From the NCBI RefSeq assembly GCF_014656215.1, contig NZ_BNBZ01000012.1:62001-126000 (forward strand): DNA of 64,000 nucleotides, written 5' to 3'. Positions 1-7,906 of the stretch are shown one piece after another; within the stretch, counting starts at the first letter, position 1; each line of letters opens with the position of its first letter. Source of the DNA: Streptomyces zaomyceticus (GTDB lineage Bacteria; Actinomycetota; Actinomycetes; Streptomycetales; Streptomycetaceae). The notes under the pieces are model-generated. The model was given only the letters and a program-made list of their open reading frames with translations. It was not told where the DNA came from and did not search any database. The translations under genes were made by a program, and so were the position numbers.

Positions 1-1
1 C

Positions 2-763
2 GCATTCGGGTCGTACGCGGCGATCGGAGACAGCTTCACCGAGGGCGTCGGAGACCCCGGCCCCGACGGGACGTACGTCGGCTGGGCGGACCGCTTCGCG
101 GTACTGCTCGCCGACCAGCTGCCGGAGCACGACGCCTTCCGCTACGCCAACCTGGCCGTACGCGGGCGCCTCCTCGACCAGATCGTGGCGGAACAGGTCC
201 CCCGGGCGAAGGAGCTCGCCCCCGACCTTGTGACCTTCTGCGCCGGAGGCAACGACATCATCCGCCCCGGCACCGACCCCGACGAGGTCGCCGAGCGCTT
301 CGAGCGCGCCGTCGCCGGACTGACCTCCGCCGTCGGCACCGTGATGGTGACCACCGGCTTCGACACCCGCGGCGTCACGCTCCTCAAGCACCTGCGCGGC
401 AAGATCGCCACGTACAACGGGCACGTGCGGGCCATCGCGGACCGCTACGACTGCCCGGTCCTCGACCTGTGGTCCCTGAAGTCCGTCCAGGACCGGCGCG
501 CCTGGGACGACGACCGGCTGCACCTCTCGGCCGAGGGACACACCCGGGTGGCCCTGCGTGCCGCCCAGGTCCTCGGCCTGCCCGTGCCCGCCGACCCGGA
601 CCAGGCGTGGCCGCCGGTTCCTCCGCGGAACACGCTCGAGGTGCGCCGGGACGACATCCACTGGGCGAAGGAGTACCTCGTGCCCTGGATCGGGCGCCGA
701 CTGCGCGGCGAGAGCTCCGGCGACCACGTCGAGGCCAAGCGCCCCGACCTCATGCCCCTGTAA
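2..763 (+). CDS. SGNH/GDSL-type hydrolase (5' partial)
   Basis: The gene enters from the left window edge, and base 2 is the first base of a complete codon. Visible SGNH blocks are GDSFTEG near the left edge (block I, nucleophile Ser), CAGGNDI around base 240 (block III, Asn) and DDRLHLSAEGH around base 510 (block V, Asp and His of the triad). The family are esterases or lipases with a flavodoxin-like fold acting on small acyl esters; no substrate can be inferred. No signal peptide is visible because the true N-terminus is probably just outside the window. It converges on the radical SAM gene, and the two coding ends overlap by 14 bases. The C-terminal 40 residues beyond block V are typical of actinobacterial members. 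Family call is secure; substrate unknown. Confidence 0.9.
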   Translation, partial: AFGSYAAIGDSFTEGVGDPGPDGTYVGWADRFAVLLADQLPEHDAFRYANLAVRGRLLDQIVAEQVPRAKELAPDLVTFCAGGNDIIRPGTDPDEVAERFERAVAGLTSAVGTVMVTTGFDTRGVTLLKHLRGKIATYNGHVRAIADRYDCPVLDLWSLKSVQDRRAWDDDRLHLSAEGHTRVALRAAQVLGLPVPADPDQAWPPVPPRNTLEVRRDDIHWAKEYLVPWIGRRLRGESSGDHVEAKRPDLMPL

Positions 764-1718
764 CTCCGGGGACGGCCGGCGGGGGCACGAGGGCGGGAAT
801 CCGCTCCAGGACCCCGCCGGCGAACACGTCGTACAGCGGAAGCGTCTCCAGATGGACGTAGCCGATGTGGCAGTCGCAGACGGCGAGGGGGCAGGCGCGG
901 GGGCGCAGGGCGGCACGGTAGGAACCGTCGTACAGGTTCCCCAGCTCGGCCCTGACGAAGTGGCAGCGCCGTACCGTCCCCTCGCCGTCCACCGAGATCA
1001 CCGACTCGCCGGTCCGGCACGGCAGCCCCGCCGAGCGGTGCGGATGCCGGCTGTACGGGAAGAGCGGGTCGATCCCGGTCCACTCCGCGGCCTCCGCGTC
1101 GGTGTACGTGTGCCCCTCCGCCGCGTTCACCCAGAGGTAGACGTGCGACGGCAGACCGGCCCGCAGCCGGCGCGCGTCCTCCCCGTGCTCGGGAAGACCG
1201 ACCACCCCGACACTGAAGCGGACACCCCGCTCCGCCAGCTCCCCGCACTTGGCCACGAAGCGCTCGTACGGCGTCTGCCCCGGGTGGTACGTGCACCAGA
1301 GCGCGACGCTCGCCGGGTCCGCCTCGGCCAGCCAGTCGGTCCGGCAGCTCAGATTGGTCTGGATCGCCACCCGCTCGACGTGCGGGAGGCGCGACAGCTC
1401 GACCAGCGCCCGCCGGTACCAGGAACGGACCAGGCCCTCGCCCCACGGGGTGAAGAGGATCCGCAGCCGGTCCCCGGTCTGTCCGGCGGCCCACCCGGTG
1501 AACCGTTCGAGCGCGGCCCGGTCGGCGCGCAGCTGCTCCCGGCTGTCCCGGCGCTTGGCGAAGGGGCAGTACGGGCAGTCGAAGTCGCAGGAGGAGAGCG
1601 GCCCGCGGTAGAGGACCGTCAGGTCCATGCCCGGGTCCGTGATCAGGCCCATGCCCGGGTCCGTGAGCGGAGCCGGGGCCGGGTCCGTGATCGGGATGGG
1701 GATCTGCGTCGGGTTCAC
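750..1718 (-). CDS. STM4011 family radical SAM protein
   Basis: Radical SAM enzyme of unknown reaction, last gene of a five-gene operon. The cluster motif CDFDCPYC (C-x3-C-x2-C) ligates the 4Fe-4S cluster that cleaves S-adenosylmethionine. It lies about 14 residues after MDLTVLYRG, and is followed by PFAKRRDS. Additional Cys residues near the C-terminus (RACPLAVCDCHIG) could ligate an auxiliary cluster. The GTG at 1718 starts 9 bases after the STM4012 stop. An internal ATG at 1628 (MDLTVLYRG) matches my memory of the family N-terminus better, and the 30 residues between are a repeated I-T-D-P-G-M pattern, so the shorter 292-residue form is a serious alternative. The family is named after a Salmonella locus; its role is uncharacterised to my knowledge. 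Confidence 0.85.
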   Translation of the reverse strand: MNPTQIPIPITDPAPAPLTDPGMGLITDPGMDLTVLYRGPLSSCDFDCPYCPFAKRRDSREQLRADRAALERFTGWAAGQTGDRLRILFTPWGEGLVRSWYRRALVELSRLPHVERVAIQTNLSCRTDWLAEADPASVALWCTYHPGQTPYERFVAKCGELAERGVRFSVGVVGLPEHGEDARRLRAGLPSHVYLWVNAAEGHTYTDAEAAEWTGIDPLFPYSRHPHRSAGLPCRTGESVISVDGEGTVRRCHFVRAELGNLYDGSYRAALRPRACPLAVCDCHIGYVHLETLPLYDVFAGGVLERIPALVPPPAVPGVTGA

Positions 1719-1727
1719 GGCCGCCGC

Positions 1728-3065
1728 CTACTTCGGCTCGTACGCGGCCATCGCGGCCCGCACGGAGGGGGAGAAGAGCTCGGGACCGAGGCCGTCCGAG
1801 TGGGCGAGCCCCTCCGGCGACAGCCTCAGCAGCCCCTCCGGCGCTCCTTCGTCCAGCCAGCCGAGCGACTCGAAGCGGCCCAGTTCCCCGGGGAAGTCGG
1901 CGAAGGGCGAGGAACCGAACCGCTCCTCGTACCCCGCGACCGGCATCCCCGCCGCCTGGAGCAGCGACTGGAGAAGGTGGCGGCGGCGTGCCTCCCCGGC
2001 GTCCACCCACCGACCGACCTCGGCACGCGAGAAGTCCTCGGTCTCCGTGTAGGCGTCGATGATCGAGCGGATCTCCCGCATGTCGACCGCGTAGTCGAAG
2101 GAGTAGTGGAGGGCCGAGGTGTACGAGCGGGCCCCGCAGCCCAGGCCGATCATCCCGTCCGTCTGGCAGGCGTAGTCGTCGGGACCGAGCGGCGCGGCGT
2201 CCGTCCGCCGGAACATCCGCATCGACACCTGCTCGTACCCGTGGTCGAGAAGACGGTCGCGGCCGTACCGGTACAGGCGCAGCCGCCGCTCGTCCCACTC
2301 GCGGTCGGCGGCGGGGGAGATCCGTCCGAGGCCGGTGAGCGGCCGGACGTACAGCGGGTAGAGGTACAGCTCCTCCGGGCGCCAGGCGAGGGCGGCGTCC
2401 AGTGAGGACCGCCAGGTCTCCTCGGTCTGGCCGTCGATCCCGTAGATCAGGTCGATGTTCAGCACCGGGACGCCCGTGTCCCTGATCCGGCCGAGGGCCG
2501 ACTCGACGTCCGCGCGGCGCTGCGGCCGGACGGCCGCCCGTGCCTCGGCCTCCACGAAACTCTGCACCCCGATGCTGAGCCGGGTCGCGCCCCGCTCGGC
2601 GAGCAGGGCGAGACGGTCCGCGGTCGCCGTCGCGGGGGAGGTCTCCACGGAGAGCGGCACCGCCCGCAGATCCACCCCCGTCCGCTTCTCGGCGATGTCG
2701 CAGAGCCGCTCCAGCTCGGCGGCGGTCAGGAAGGTGGGTGTGCCGCCGCCGAAGGCGGCGGTGGCGAACCGCACCGGATCCCGGTCCCCGAGGGCCTCGC
2801 GGACGGCCGCGGCCTGGCGGTCGAGGGCGTCGAGGTAGCGGGTGGTCAGCTCGTCGGGGGCGCCGATCCGGGTGAAGAGGTTGCAGAAACCGCAGCGGAC
2901 CTCGCAGAACGGTATGTGCGCGTAGAGGGAGAGCGCGTCCTTCGGTTCGTCCCGCCAGAGCGCGGCGAGGGAGGGCGCCGGTGCGGGGAGCGGCCGGTAC
3001 GCCGTCTTGTGCGGGTAGGCGTAGACGTAGCTCCGGTACGGCCGGGGAGTGGTGCCGTCGCTCAT
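1728..3065 (-). CDS. STM4012 family radical SAM protein (HemN-like)
   Basis: Second radical SAM enzyme of the cassette, 445 residues. The motif CEVRCGFC within HIPFCEVRCGFCNLF gives C-x3-C-x2-C, and the HIPFC context is the one seen in HemN/HemW coproporphyrinogen-oxidase-like proteins, so automated annotation may call it a coproporphyrinogen oxidase. Conserved FGGGTPTFL and QSF segments belong to the HemN-like TIM barrel. I would not infer haem synthesis: its operon partners are a second radical SAM protein, an ATP-grasp-like protein and a sulfatase-fold hydrolase. The ATG at 3065 overlaps the STM4013 stop codon (ATGA), which signals translational coupling. An upstream in-frame start at 3122 would lie inside STM4013 and is rejected. 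Confidence 0.88.
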   Translation of the reverse strand: MSDGTTPRPYRSYVYAYPHKTAYRPLPAPAPSLAALWRDEPKDALSLYAHIPFCEVRCGFCNLFTRIGAPDELTTRYLDALDRQAAAVREALGDRDPVRFATAAFGGGTPTFLTAAELERLCDIAEKRTGVDLRAVPLSVETSPATATADRLALLAERGATRLSIGVQSFVEAEARAAVRPQRRADVESALGRIRDTGVPVLNIDLIYGIDGQTEETWRSSLDAALAWRPEELYLYPLYVRPLTGLGRISPAADREWDERRLRLYRYGRDRLLDHGYEQVSMRMFRRTDAAPLGPDDYACQTDGMIGLGCGARSYTSALHYSFDYAVDMREIRSIIDAYTETEDFSRAEVGRWVDAGEARRRHLLQSLLQAAGMPVAGYEERFGSSPFADFPGELGRFESLGWLDEGAPEGLLRLSPEGLAHSDGLGPELFSPSVRAAMAAYEPK

Positions 3066-3898
3066 GCCACGGCCTCCCGCTCCGGGCCCGCGAGGACGAA
3101 CTGCGCGTACGGGACGGTCCACACGACCTCGTGGCCGAGCCGGTGGCCGGTGTGTCCGTCCTCCCCGTACGCGGTGCCGTGGTCGGAGCAGACGATCGCG
3201 AAACAGGGGCGGCGGCTGCTCATCGCGGTGAAGAGCCGCCCGATGTGGCGGTCGACGTACTCGAGGGCGGCCGCGTGGGTGGCCCGGGAGTCGCCGGCGT
3301 CGCGGGTCGCGCCCGGCAGGTGGAACCAGTTGGGCTGGTGCAGCGCGGAGACGTTGACGAAGAGGAAGAGCCGCCGCTCGCGGGGGAGACCGGCGACGAC
3401 CTCCTCGGCGCGCGTGACCTGTGACTCGAAGGAGGTCGGCGAGGCGACACCGAAGGAGGGATCCCAGTGGCTCTCCTGGAAGAGACCGGGGAGCACGGTG
3501 CCGAGCGGCGGCTGCCTGTTGAAGAAGCCGACGCCTCCGACGCAGACCGTCCGGTAGCCCTCGCCCGCGAGGGCGGACACGAAGTCCGGGGTGTCATGGA
3601 CATAGGTGCCGTCGGCGGTCGTCTCGCTGCCCGCGAAGCGCGCCGCGAAGAGCCGCGGGTGCGGGCCGGGGGTGGCCGGGGTCGGCAGGAAGCCGGCGAA
3701 CATGGCCTGGTGGGAGGCGTAGGTGAAGCTGCCGGGCGCGTGCCGCCGCTCCCAGCCGGCGGGGGGCAGATGACGGGCCAGGTTCGGGAGGCGGCCCGCG
3801 GCCGCGAGCTCCGCCGCCACGTCGTACCGCAGGGTGTCGAGGGTGACCAGGAGCAGATCGTGGCTGCCGACGATCGTGTTCATGTCGGGCTGATTCAC
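3062..3898 (-). CDS. STM4013/SEN3800 family hydrolase (alkaline phosphatase/sulfatase fold)
   Basis: Member of the alkaline phosphatase superfamily, which hydrolyses or transfers phosphate or sulfate esters using a two-metal site. Metal-binding positions are recognisable: LVTLDTLRYD near residue 20, and CSDHGTAYGEDGHTGHRLGHE near residues 238-258 with its cluster of Asp and His. A plausible nucleophile region is APGSFTYASHQAMF near residues 54-67; there is no C-x-P-x-R sulfatase signature, so a sulfatase reaction is not supported. The protein has 278 residues and no signal peptide, so it is probably cytoplasmic. The GTG at 3898 overlaps the STM4014 stop (GTGA); an ATG five codons later is possible. 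Substrate unknown. Confidence 0.87.
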   Translation of the reverse strand: MNQPDMNTIVGSHDLLLVTLDTLRYDVAAELAAAGRLPNLARHLPPAGWERRHAPGSFTYASHQAMFAGFLPTPATPGPHPRLFAARFAGSETTADGTYVHDTPDFVSALAGEGYRTVCVGGVGFFNRQPPLGTVLPGLFQESHWDPSFGVASPTSFESQVTRAEEVVAGLPRERRLFLFVNVSALHQPNWFHLPGATRDAGDSRATHAAALEYVDRHIGRLFTAMSSRRPCFAIVCSDHGTAYGEDGHTGHRLGHEVVWTVPYAQFVLAGPEREAVA

Positions 3899-5106
3899 GT
3901 GGTGCTCGTTCCTGTGGTGCGGGCGGTGCCGGTGGTGTGGGCCGTGCGGGTGACGGGTGTGGTGCGGGTGATGTGAGCGGTGGGGGTGGTGGTGCCCGGG
4001 GTGCGGCTGTCAGGGAACTGTGCGGCGACCTGCGCCGCGTACGTGTCGAGGCCCTCGGCACCGCTCCCGGGCAGCCCCGTGAGGCCGGGCAGCAGATCGC
4101 CGAAGGCGTTGACCTCACCCACCGCGAAGCGGCGCCAACCGGTGGCGGGCAGCAGGTCGACGCCCACGCACCGGGTGCCGGGGAAGGCCGAGGCAGCCCG
4201 CTCGCACACCTCCAGCGCGTCCGTCCACCGCCCGCCGGCCGCGGTGATCGCGGCCCGGGCCGCCTCCAGATCACCCCGGGCGCCGCCCAGATGCAGATTG
4301 GTCATGGGGGAGCGGCTGGTGCGGAGCACCGCGTGGGTGGCCCGCCCGTCGATCACCACCACCCGCAGATCGGCGGCCCGGCCGTCCTGGACCGCCTTGG
4401 GCAGCCAGCGCTCGACGTGCAGACCGTCGGGGGCGAGGGTGTCCACGATCGCGGCGACCTCGCGCTCGCTCGTGTACCGCCGTACCCGCAGGGAGTTGAA
4501 GAGCCGTCCGTCGGGCCCGCGCTCCACCGAGGTGGTGGCCTGGACCCGGCCCGCGCCATTGCTCTCCAGAGCGAGCACCCCCGAGGCGGAGGAGCCGTGC
4601 GCGAGCTTCACGAAGACCCGGCGCAGACCGGCCCGCGCCGTCGACGACCTCAGCTCCTCCCAGCCGCGCAGGGCGGGCGCCGAGGGGCCGGAGGTCGGCG
4701 ACTCGGGAACCGGCACCCCGGCCGCGCGCAGCAGACCGTGGCTCAGCCGCTTGTCGAACAGCGCGGCGAGCTCGGCGGAGTCGTCGACGAGCACGGCACC
4801 CGCCCCGGTGACGGACCGGGCGAGGCCAGACACGGCGGCGAGGAACCGCTGGTACCAGAGGCCGGTGCCCTCGACCCGGGTCGGATCGTCGATCCCGCGC
4901 AGCAGCCGGTCCGCCTCCACGTCCTCGCCGGGCGAGTCCAGGCGTACGGTCTCGTCCGCCGCGAACCGTGCCCGGCCGCGCAGCACCTCGGGCCAGGACA
5001 CCACCCGCGCCCCGGGCAGCCCGGCGGTTCGCAGCGCGTCCTGGAAGAACGCGACACGGCGGCCCGCCGGATCACCGACGACCACGAGGCGCGGGGCGGC
5101 GGTCAT
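3895..5106 (-). CDS. STM4014 family protein (ATP-grasp-like)
   Basis: A 403-residue protein that I read as ATP-grasp-like, from RVFVKLAHGSSASGVLALE in the middle (a Lys and Gly-rich nucleotide-loop pattern), EVERWLPKAVQDGRAADLRV, and VGEVNAFGDLLPG near the C-terminus, where Glu and Asn would bind Mg-ATP. ATP-grasp enzymes form carboxylate-amine or similar bonds through an acyl phosphate; the substrate here is unknown. The N-terminus (RLVVVGDPAGRR) looks like a small alpha/beta pre-ATP-grasp domain. The last 30 residues are a Thr/Arg/Ala-rich low-complexity tail. The ATG at 5106 overlaps the STM4015 stop (ATGA); the much longer upstream reading is an Arg-rich shadow of STM4015. Confidence 0.83.
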   Translation of the reverse strand: MTAAPRLVVVGDPAGRRVAFFQDALRTAGLPGARVVSWPEVLRGRARFAADETVRLDSPGEDVEADRLLRGIDDPTRVEGTGLWYQRFLAAVSGLARSVTGAGAVLVDDSAELAALFDKRLSHGLLRAAGVPVPESPTSGPSAPALRGWEELRSSTARAGLRRVFVKLAHGSSASGVLALESNGAGRVQATTSVERGPDGRLFNSLRVRRYTSEREVAAIVDTLAPDGLHVERWLPKAVQDGRAADLRVVVIDGRATHAVLRTSRSPMTNLHLGGARGDLEAARAAITAAGGRWTDALEVCERAASAFPGTRCVGVDLLPATGWRRFAVGEVNAFGDLLPGLTGLPGSGAEGLDTYAAQVAAQFPDSRTPGTTTPTAHITRTTPVTRTAHTTGTARTTGTSTT

Positions 5107-6062
5107 TCGGCGACCGCGACGTACCGCCAGACCCGGCCGTCCCCCTCGTCGTCCGCCTCCTGCGCGTCGCCGAGGTCGACGACCACGCCGTACGGGGCGA
5201 GCGCGTCGAGCACCCGCTTCCGCATGGCCTCCGACAGATAGTGGTGGGAGAGGTCGAGGAGACCGAGGTGGGTCAGCGGCTGTCCGTCGAGCAGGGCCGC
5301 CGCACCCTCGTCCGTGAGAACGCCCATGGACAGGTCGAGCCGCTCGATCCGGGCGACGACGGGCGCGCCCGCCACGGCCTCGGCGACGGCGTCCTGGATC
5401 GCGCTGTTGCACAGACCCAGACTGCGCAGCGCGGGGAACCCCGATCCGGAGAGCAGCGGCGCCAGGTCGTCGGCCGTGCTGTCACCGCCGTACTCGTCGG
5501 TGCCGAGCCAGAGTTCCAGGTTCTCCAGGGCGGGCAGGTCGCTGCCCGCGATCCCGCGCGCGACCGCGGCGGGCAGGCCGCCCGTCTCCACGACCAGGGT
5601 CTCGAGACCGCTGTGCCGGACCGGCGGGAAGACCAGACCCGTGCCCCCGCGCACCCCGAACTCCCGCAGGCGGGGGTAGGCGGCGAGCAGCGGGGTCACA
5701 TCGGACTGGACGATCCAGGAGATCTCGCAGTCTTCGCCGGTCATGTCCCCCAGGAAGACCGCCTCGAGGTCGGTGAGCCGGTTGTTGGCGGCCATGAGCG
5801 CCGTGACGATGCCGGCCGACGAGGTCTCGTACGCCTCGTCCCAGCCGCCGACGACCACCGCGCGCACCCGCCCCGCGTCGACCGTCTTCAGGAAGCGCTC
5901 GAAGAGCACCTCCCACTGCTCGTCGTCGCTGTCGCAGTACGTCGGAGAGGAGATCCGCCAGGCGACGGCCGCCGCGTCGGGCAGTTCGACCGGGGTGTCC
6001 GTGTCCGGGAAGTGGAACACGGGCAGGCCGTGGAATTCCTTCAGGTAGTGACCAACGGTCAT
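5103..6062 (-). CDS. STM4015 family protein (leucine-rich-repeat-like)
   Basis: First gene of the five-gene leftward operon, 319 residues. It begins MTVGHYLKEFHGLPVFHFPD and, from about residue 130 onward, carries irregular leucine-rich repeats, for example LENLELWLGTDEYG, FPALRSLGLCNSAI, IERLDLSMGVLTDEGA and LGLLDLSHHYLSEA. Leucine-rich repeats form a curved binding surface, so a scaffold or substrate-recognition role for the neighbouring enzymes is a reasonable inference. The ATG at 6062 is preferred over an in-frame start at 6182 because the extra residues look non-coding. No signal peptide is seen. The operon promoter should lie in 6063-6314, which also serves the divergent gene at 6315. 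Confidence 0.85.
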   Translation of the reverse strand: MTVGHYLKEFHGLPVFHFPDTDTPVELPDAAAVAWRISSPTYCDSDDEQWEVLFERFLKTVDAGRVRAVVVGGWDEAYETSSAGIVTALMAANNRLTDLEAVFLGDMTGEDCEISWIVQSDVTPLLAAYPRLREFGVRGGTGLVFPPVRHSGLETLVVETGGLPAAVARGIAGSDLPALENLELWLGTDEYGGDSTADDLAPLLSGSGFPALRSLGLCNSAIQDAVAEAVAGAPVVARIERLDLSMGVLTDEGAAALLDGQPLTHLGLLDLSHHYLSEAMRKRVLDALAPYGVVVDLGDAQEADDEGDGRVWRYVAVAE

Positions 6063-6314
6063 GACTGCGCTCCCGGACGACGGACGGTGTGGATCGGCTG
6101 ATGCCAGAGTTCTACCAAGCGGCACCGACAACCCCTCTCGCCGGGTCGCCCCGTGACGGATTCCGCGGCTGTCGGCCGCCACCCGGGCGGCTGCCGACCC
6201 GGTGCCGACCCGGTGCCGGCCGGGTGGGCGCCGGTGCGGGGCCGATTGTCAGACCCGGCCTCTAGCGTCGTTGTCGTGTTCGGACGCACCGGGCCGAACG
6301 GGGAGGGGAGAGCC

Positions 6315-6641
6315 ATGTACCGGCAGGGAGACGTACTGATCGTGCCCGTCGACGAGACGGCGGTTCCGGAGCGGGTGAGGACCGCGGCGGGGGAGCCGAG
6401 GGACGCCCGGGGCCGGCTGGTCCTCGCCCTCGGCGAGGTCACCCGGCACGCCCACGCGATCCCCGGGCCCGGCCGGCTCGTGCGGGAGCCGGGGCCCTTC
6501 GGCCCGTTCCTGCTCGAACTGCCCGAGGGCGGCCGGGTGGTCCACGAGGAGCACGCCCCGATACCGCTGCCCAAGGGCTGGTACCGGGTGGTGCGCCAGC
6601 GGGAGTACGTGCCCGGGGCGTACCGGATCGTCGCGGACTGA
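6315..6641 (+). CDS. Conserved small protein paired with DUF6745 gene
   Basis: A 108-residue protein starting at the ATG at 6315 behind a strong purine-rich ribosome binding site (GGGGAGGGGAGAG). It begins MYRQGDVLIVPVDE, has a central EVTRHAHAI and ends with PLPKGWYRVVRQREYVPG, a compact beta-rich pattern. I recognise this as the small conserved partner commonly found directly upstream of DUF6745 proteins in actinomycetes. Here the gap to that gene is 25 bases, so they are probably co-transcribed. No enzymatic motif is visible beyond the His pair and no function is known to me. Longer in-frame starts upstream lack a ribosome binding site and are rejected. Confidence 0.8.
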   Translation: MYRQGDVLIVPVDETAVPERVRTAAGEPRDARGRLVLALGEVTRHAHAIPGPGRLVREPGPFGPFLLELPEGGRVVHEEHAPIPLPKGWYRVVRQREYVPGAYRIVAD

Positions 6642-6666
6642 CCGAGAGACACCTGGGGGCTTCCAC

Positions 6667-7746
6667 ATGAACCACGCCGACATGAACCACACCACCGCAC
6701 AGGACAGGTGGCGCTCCGTCGCCGCGGCCACCGGGCCCGCCGACCGGGCCGCCGCCGAGGCCGGGGTCCGGCTCGCCTACCGCACGGCCGGTCTCGCGGA
6801 ACCCGCGCGCGTCGTCTGGGCGGACTCGCCGCTCGCGGCCGTCACGCTCGTACGGGGCCTGAAGGACCAGGGCCGTTCGGTACGGGAGGAGGTGCGCACC
6901 CGGCCGTGGGCCGAGGAGCGCCGCCGTCTCCACGACGCCCTCGGCCCGGCGGGCTGGGCGGCCCACTGGCAGGCGACGGGGGCCCACCTGTGGGACCTCA
7001 CGCGCAACCTCGCCGAGCGGATACGGGCGGGAGTGGCGGAGGCCGCCGAGTCCGCGGCCTCGGCCGGCGGGACCGCCCGTCCGGCCGGGTCCGCCGGGCC
7101 GGCCGCTTCCGGGCGCGAGGCGGCCGCCGTGCGGCTGGTGCTGCTCGACGCGGTGCTCGGTCAGCACGACGCCGCCTGGCTCGCCGCCTTCGACGGGCAC
7201 GGCGAGCGGCTCGCCGGCCTCGCCGCCGTCGCCGGGCACGCGGGCTGGTGGTGGCCGTACGAGAACGTCGCCGTGGTCTGCGAGCGGCCCGTCGAGCTCC
7301 ACCGGGACGAGGCCGGCCGCCTCGACCGGGGCGACGGCCCGGCGCTCGCCTTCGCCGACGGCTTCGCCCTGCACGCCTGGCGGGGCATGCCGGTGCCCGC
7401 CGCGTTCCTCGCCGGGCTCGCCGACCTCACCCCGGAACGGATCCGGAAGGAGGAGAACGCCGAACTGCGCCGCGTGATGCTGGAGTACTACGGCTACGAC
7501 CGGTATCTCGCCGCCTCGGGCGCCCGACACGAGCACCGCGACGAGACGGGCGTCCTCTGGCGGATCGAGCTGGCCGACGACGAGGACGTCGCGATGGTCG
7601 AGGTCGTCAACTCCACGCCCGAGCCGGACGGCAGCCACCGTACGTACTGGCTCCGGGTGCCGCCGAGGACCCGGACCGCGCGGGAGGGGGTCGCCTGGAC
7701 CTTCGGGCTGCATCCCGATGTGTACGAGCCGCTCGTCCAGACCTGA
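6667..7746 (+). CDS. DUF6745 domain-containing protein
   Basis: A 359-residue protein of the DUF6745 family, function unknown. Recognisable parts are an N-terminal helical region (residues 1-95), an Ala/Gly-rich linker that looks like an insertion (about residues 117-150), a Trp-rich segment with HAGWWWPYENVAVVCERP near residues 193-210, and the C-terminal TYWLRVPPRTRTAREGVAW typical of the family. It follows its small partner by 25 bases in what looks like a two-gene operon. The ATG at 6667 is followed by a second ATG at 6682; either could be used. The SIMPL gene 160 bases downstream has its own ribosome binding site and is probably separate. Confidence 0.82.
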   Translation: MNHADMNHTTAQDRWRSVAAATGPADRAAAEAGVRLAYRTAGLAEPARVVWADSPLAAVTLVRGLKDQGRSVREEVRTRPWAEERRRLHDALGPAGWAAHWQATGAHLWDLTRNLAERIRAGVAEAAESAASAGGTARPAGSAGPAASGREAAAVRLVLLDAVLGQHDAAWLAAFDGHGERLAGLAAVAGHAGWWWPYENVAVVCERPVELHRDEAGRLDRGDGPALAFADGFALHAWRGMPVPAAFLAGLADLTPERIRKEENAELRRVMLEYYGYDRYLAASGARHEHRDETGVLWRIELADDEDVAMVEVVNSTPEPDGSHRTYWLRVPPRTRTAREGVAWTFGLHPDVYEPLVQT

Positions 7747-7906
7747 GCGCGCGACCCGGGAGCGGGGCCCGGCGGTGGGTGAGGGGGCGACTGGTACGGA
7801 GAGGTGAAGGGAGCCCGGGGTCAGGAGTGGCGTCCGGGTGGCAGCGGCGCCGGGTGCGGGGATGTGCCCGCCGGAGCCCCGGCATCCATCCTCGAAGGGA
7901 CCGCCC

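Noticed and set aside
445-2405. Long open readings on both strands across 445-2405 (over 600 codons each)
   Set aside because: Arg/Pro/Gly-rich translations with no domain; they are antisense or frame shadows of the two radical SAM genes, whose frames carry clear motifs.
1728-3065. STM4012 as coproporphyrinogen III oxidase for haem synthesis
   Set aside because: It shares the HemN-like radical SAM core, but its operon context matches the STM401x cassette and no haem gene is nearby.
3062-3898. STM4013 protein as a true sulfatase
   Set aside because: The C/S-x-P-x-R formylglycine signature is absent.
3895-5412. Long form of the STM4014 protein starting at 5412
   Set aside because: The first 101 residues are an Arg-rich shadow of STM4015; the ATG at 5106 overlaps the STM4015 stop and begins with family-like sequence.
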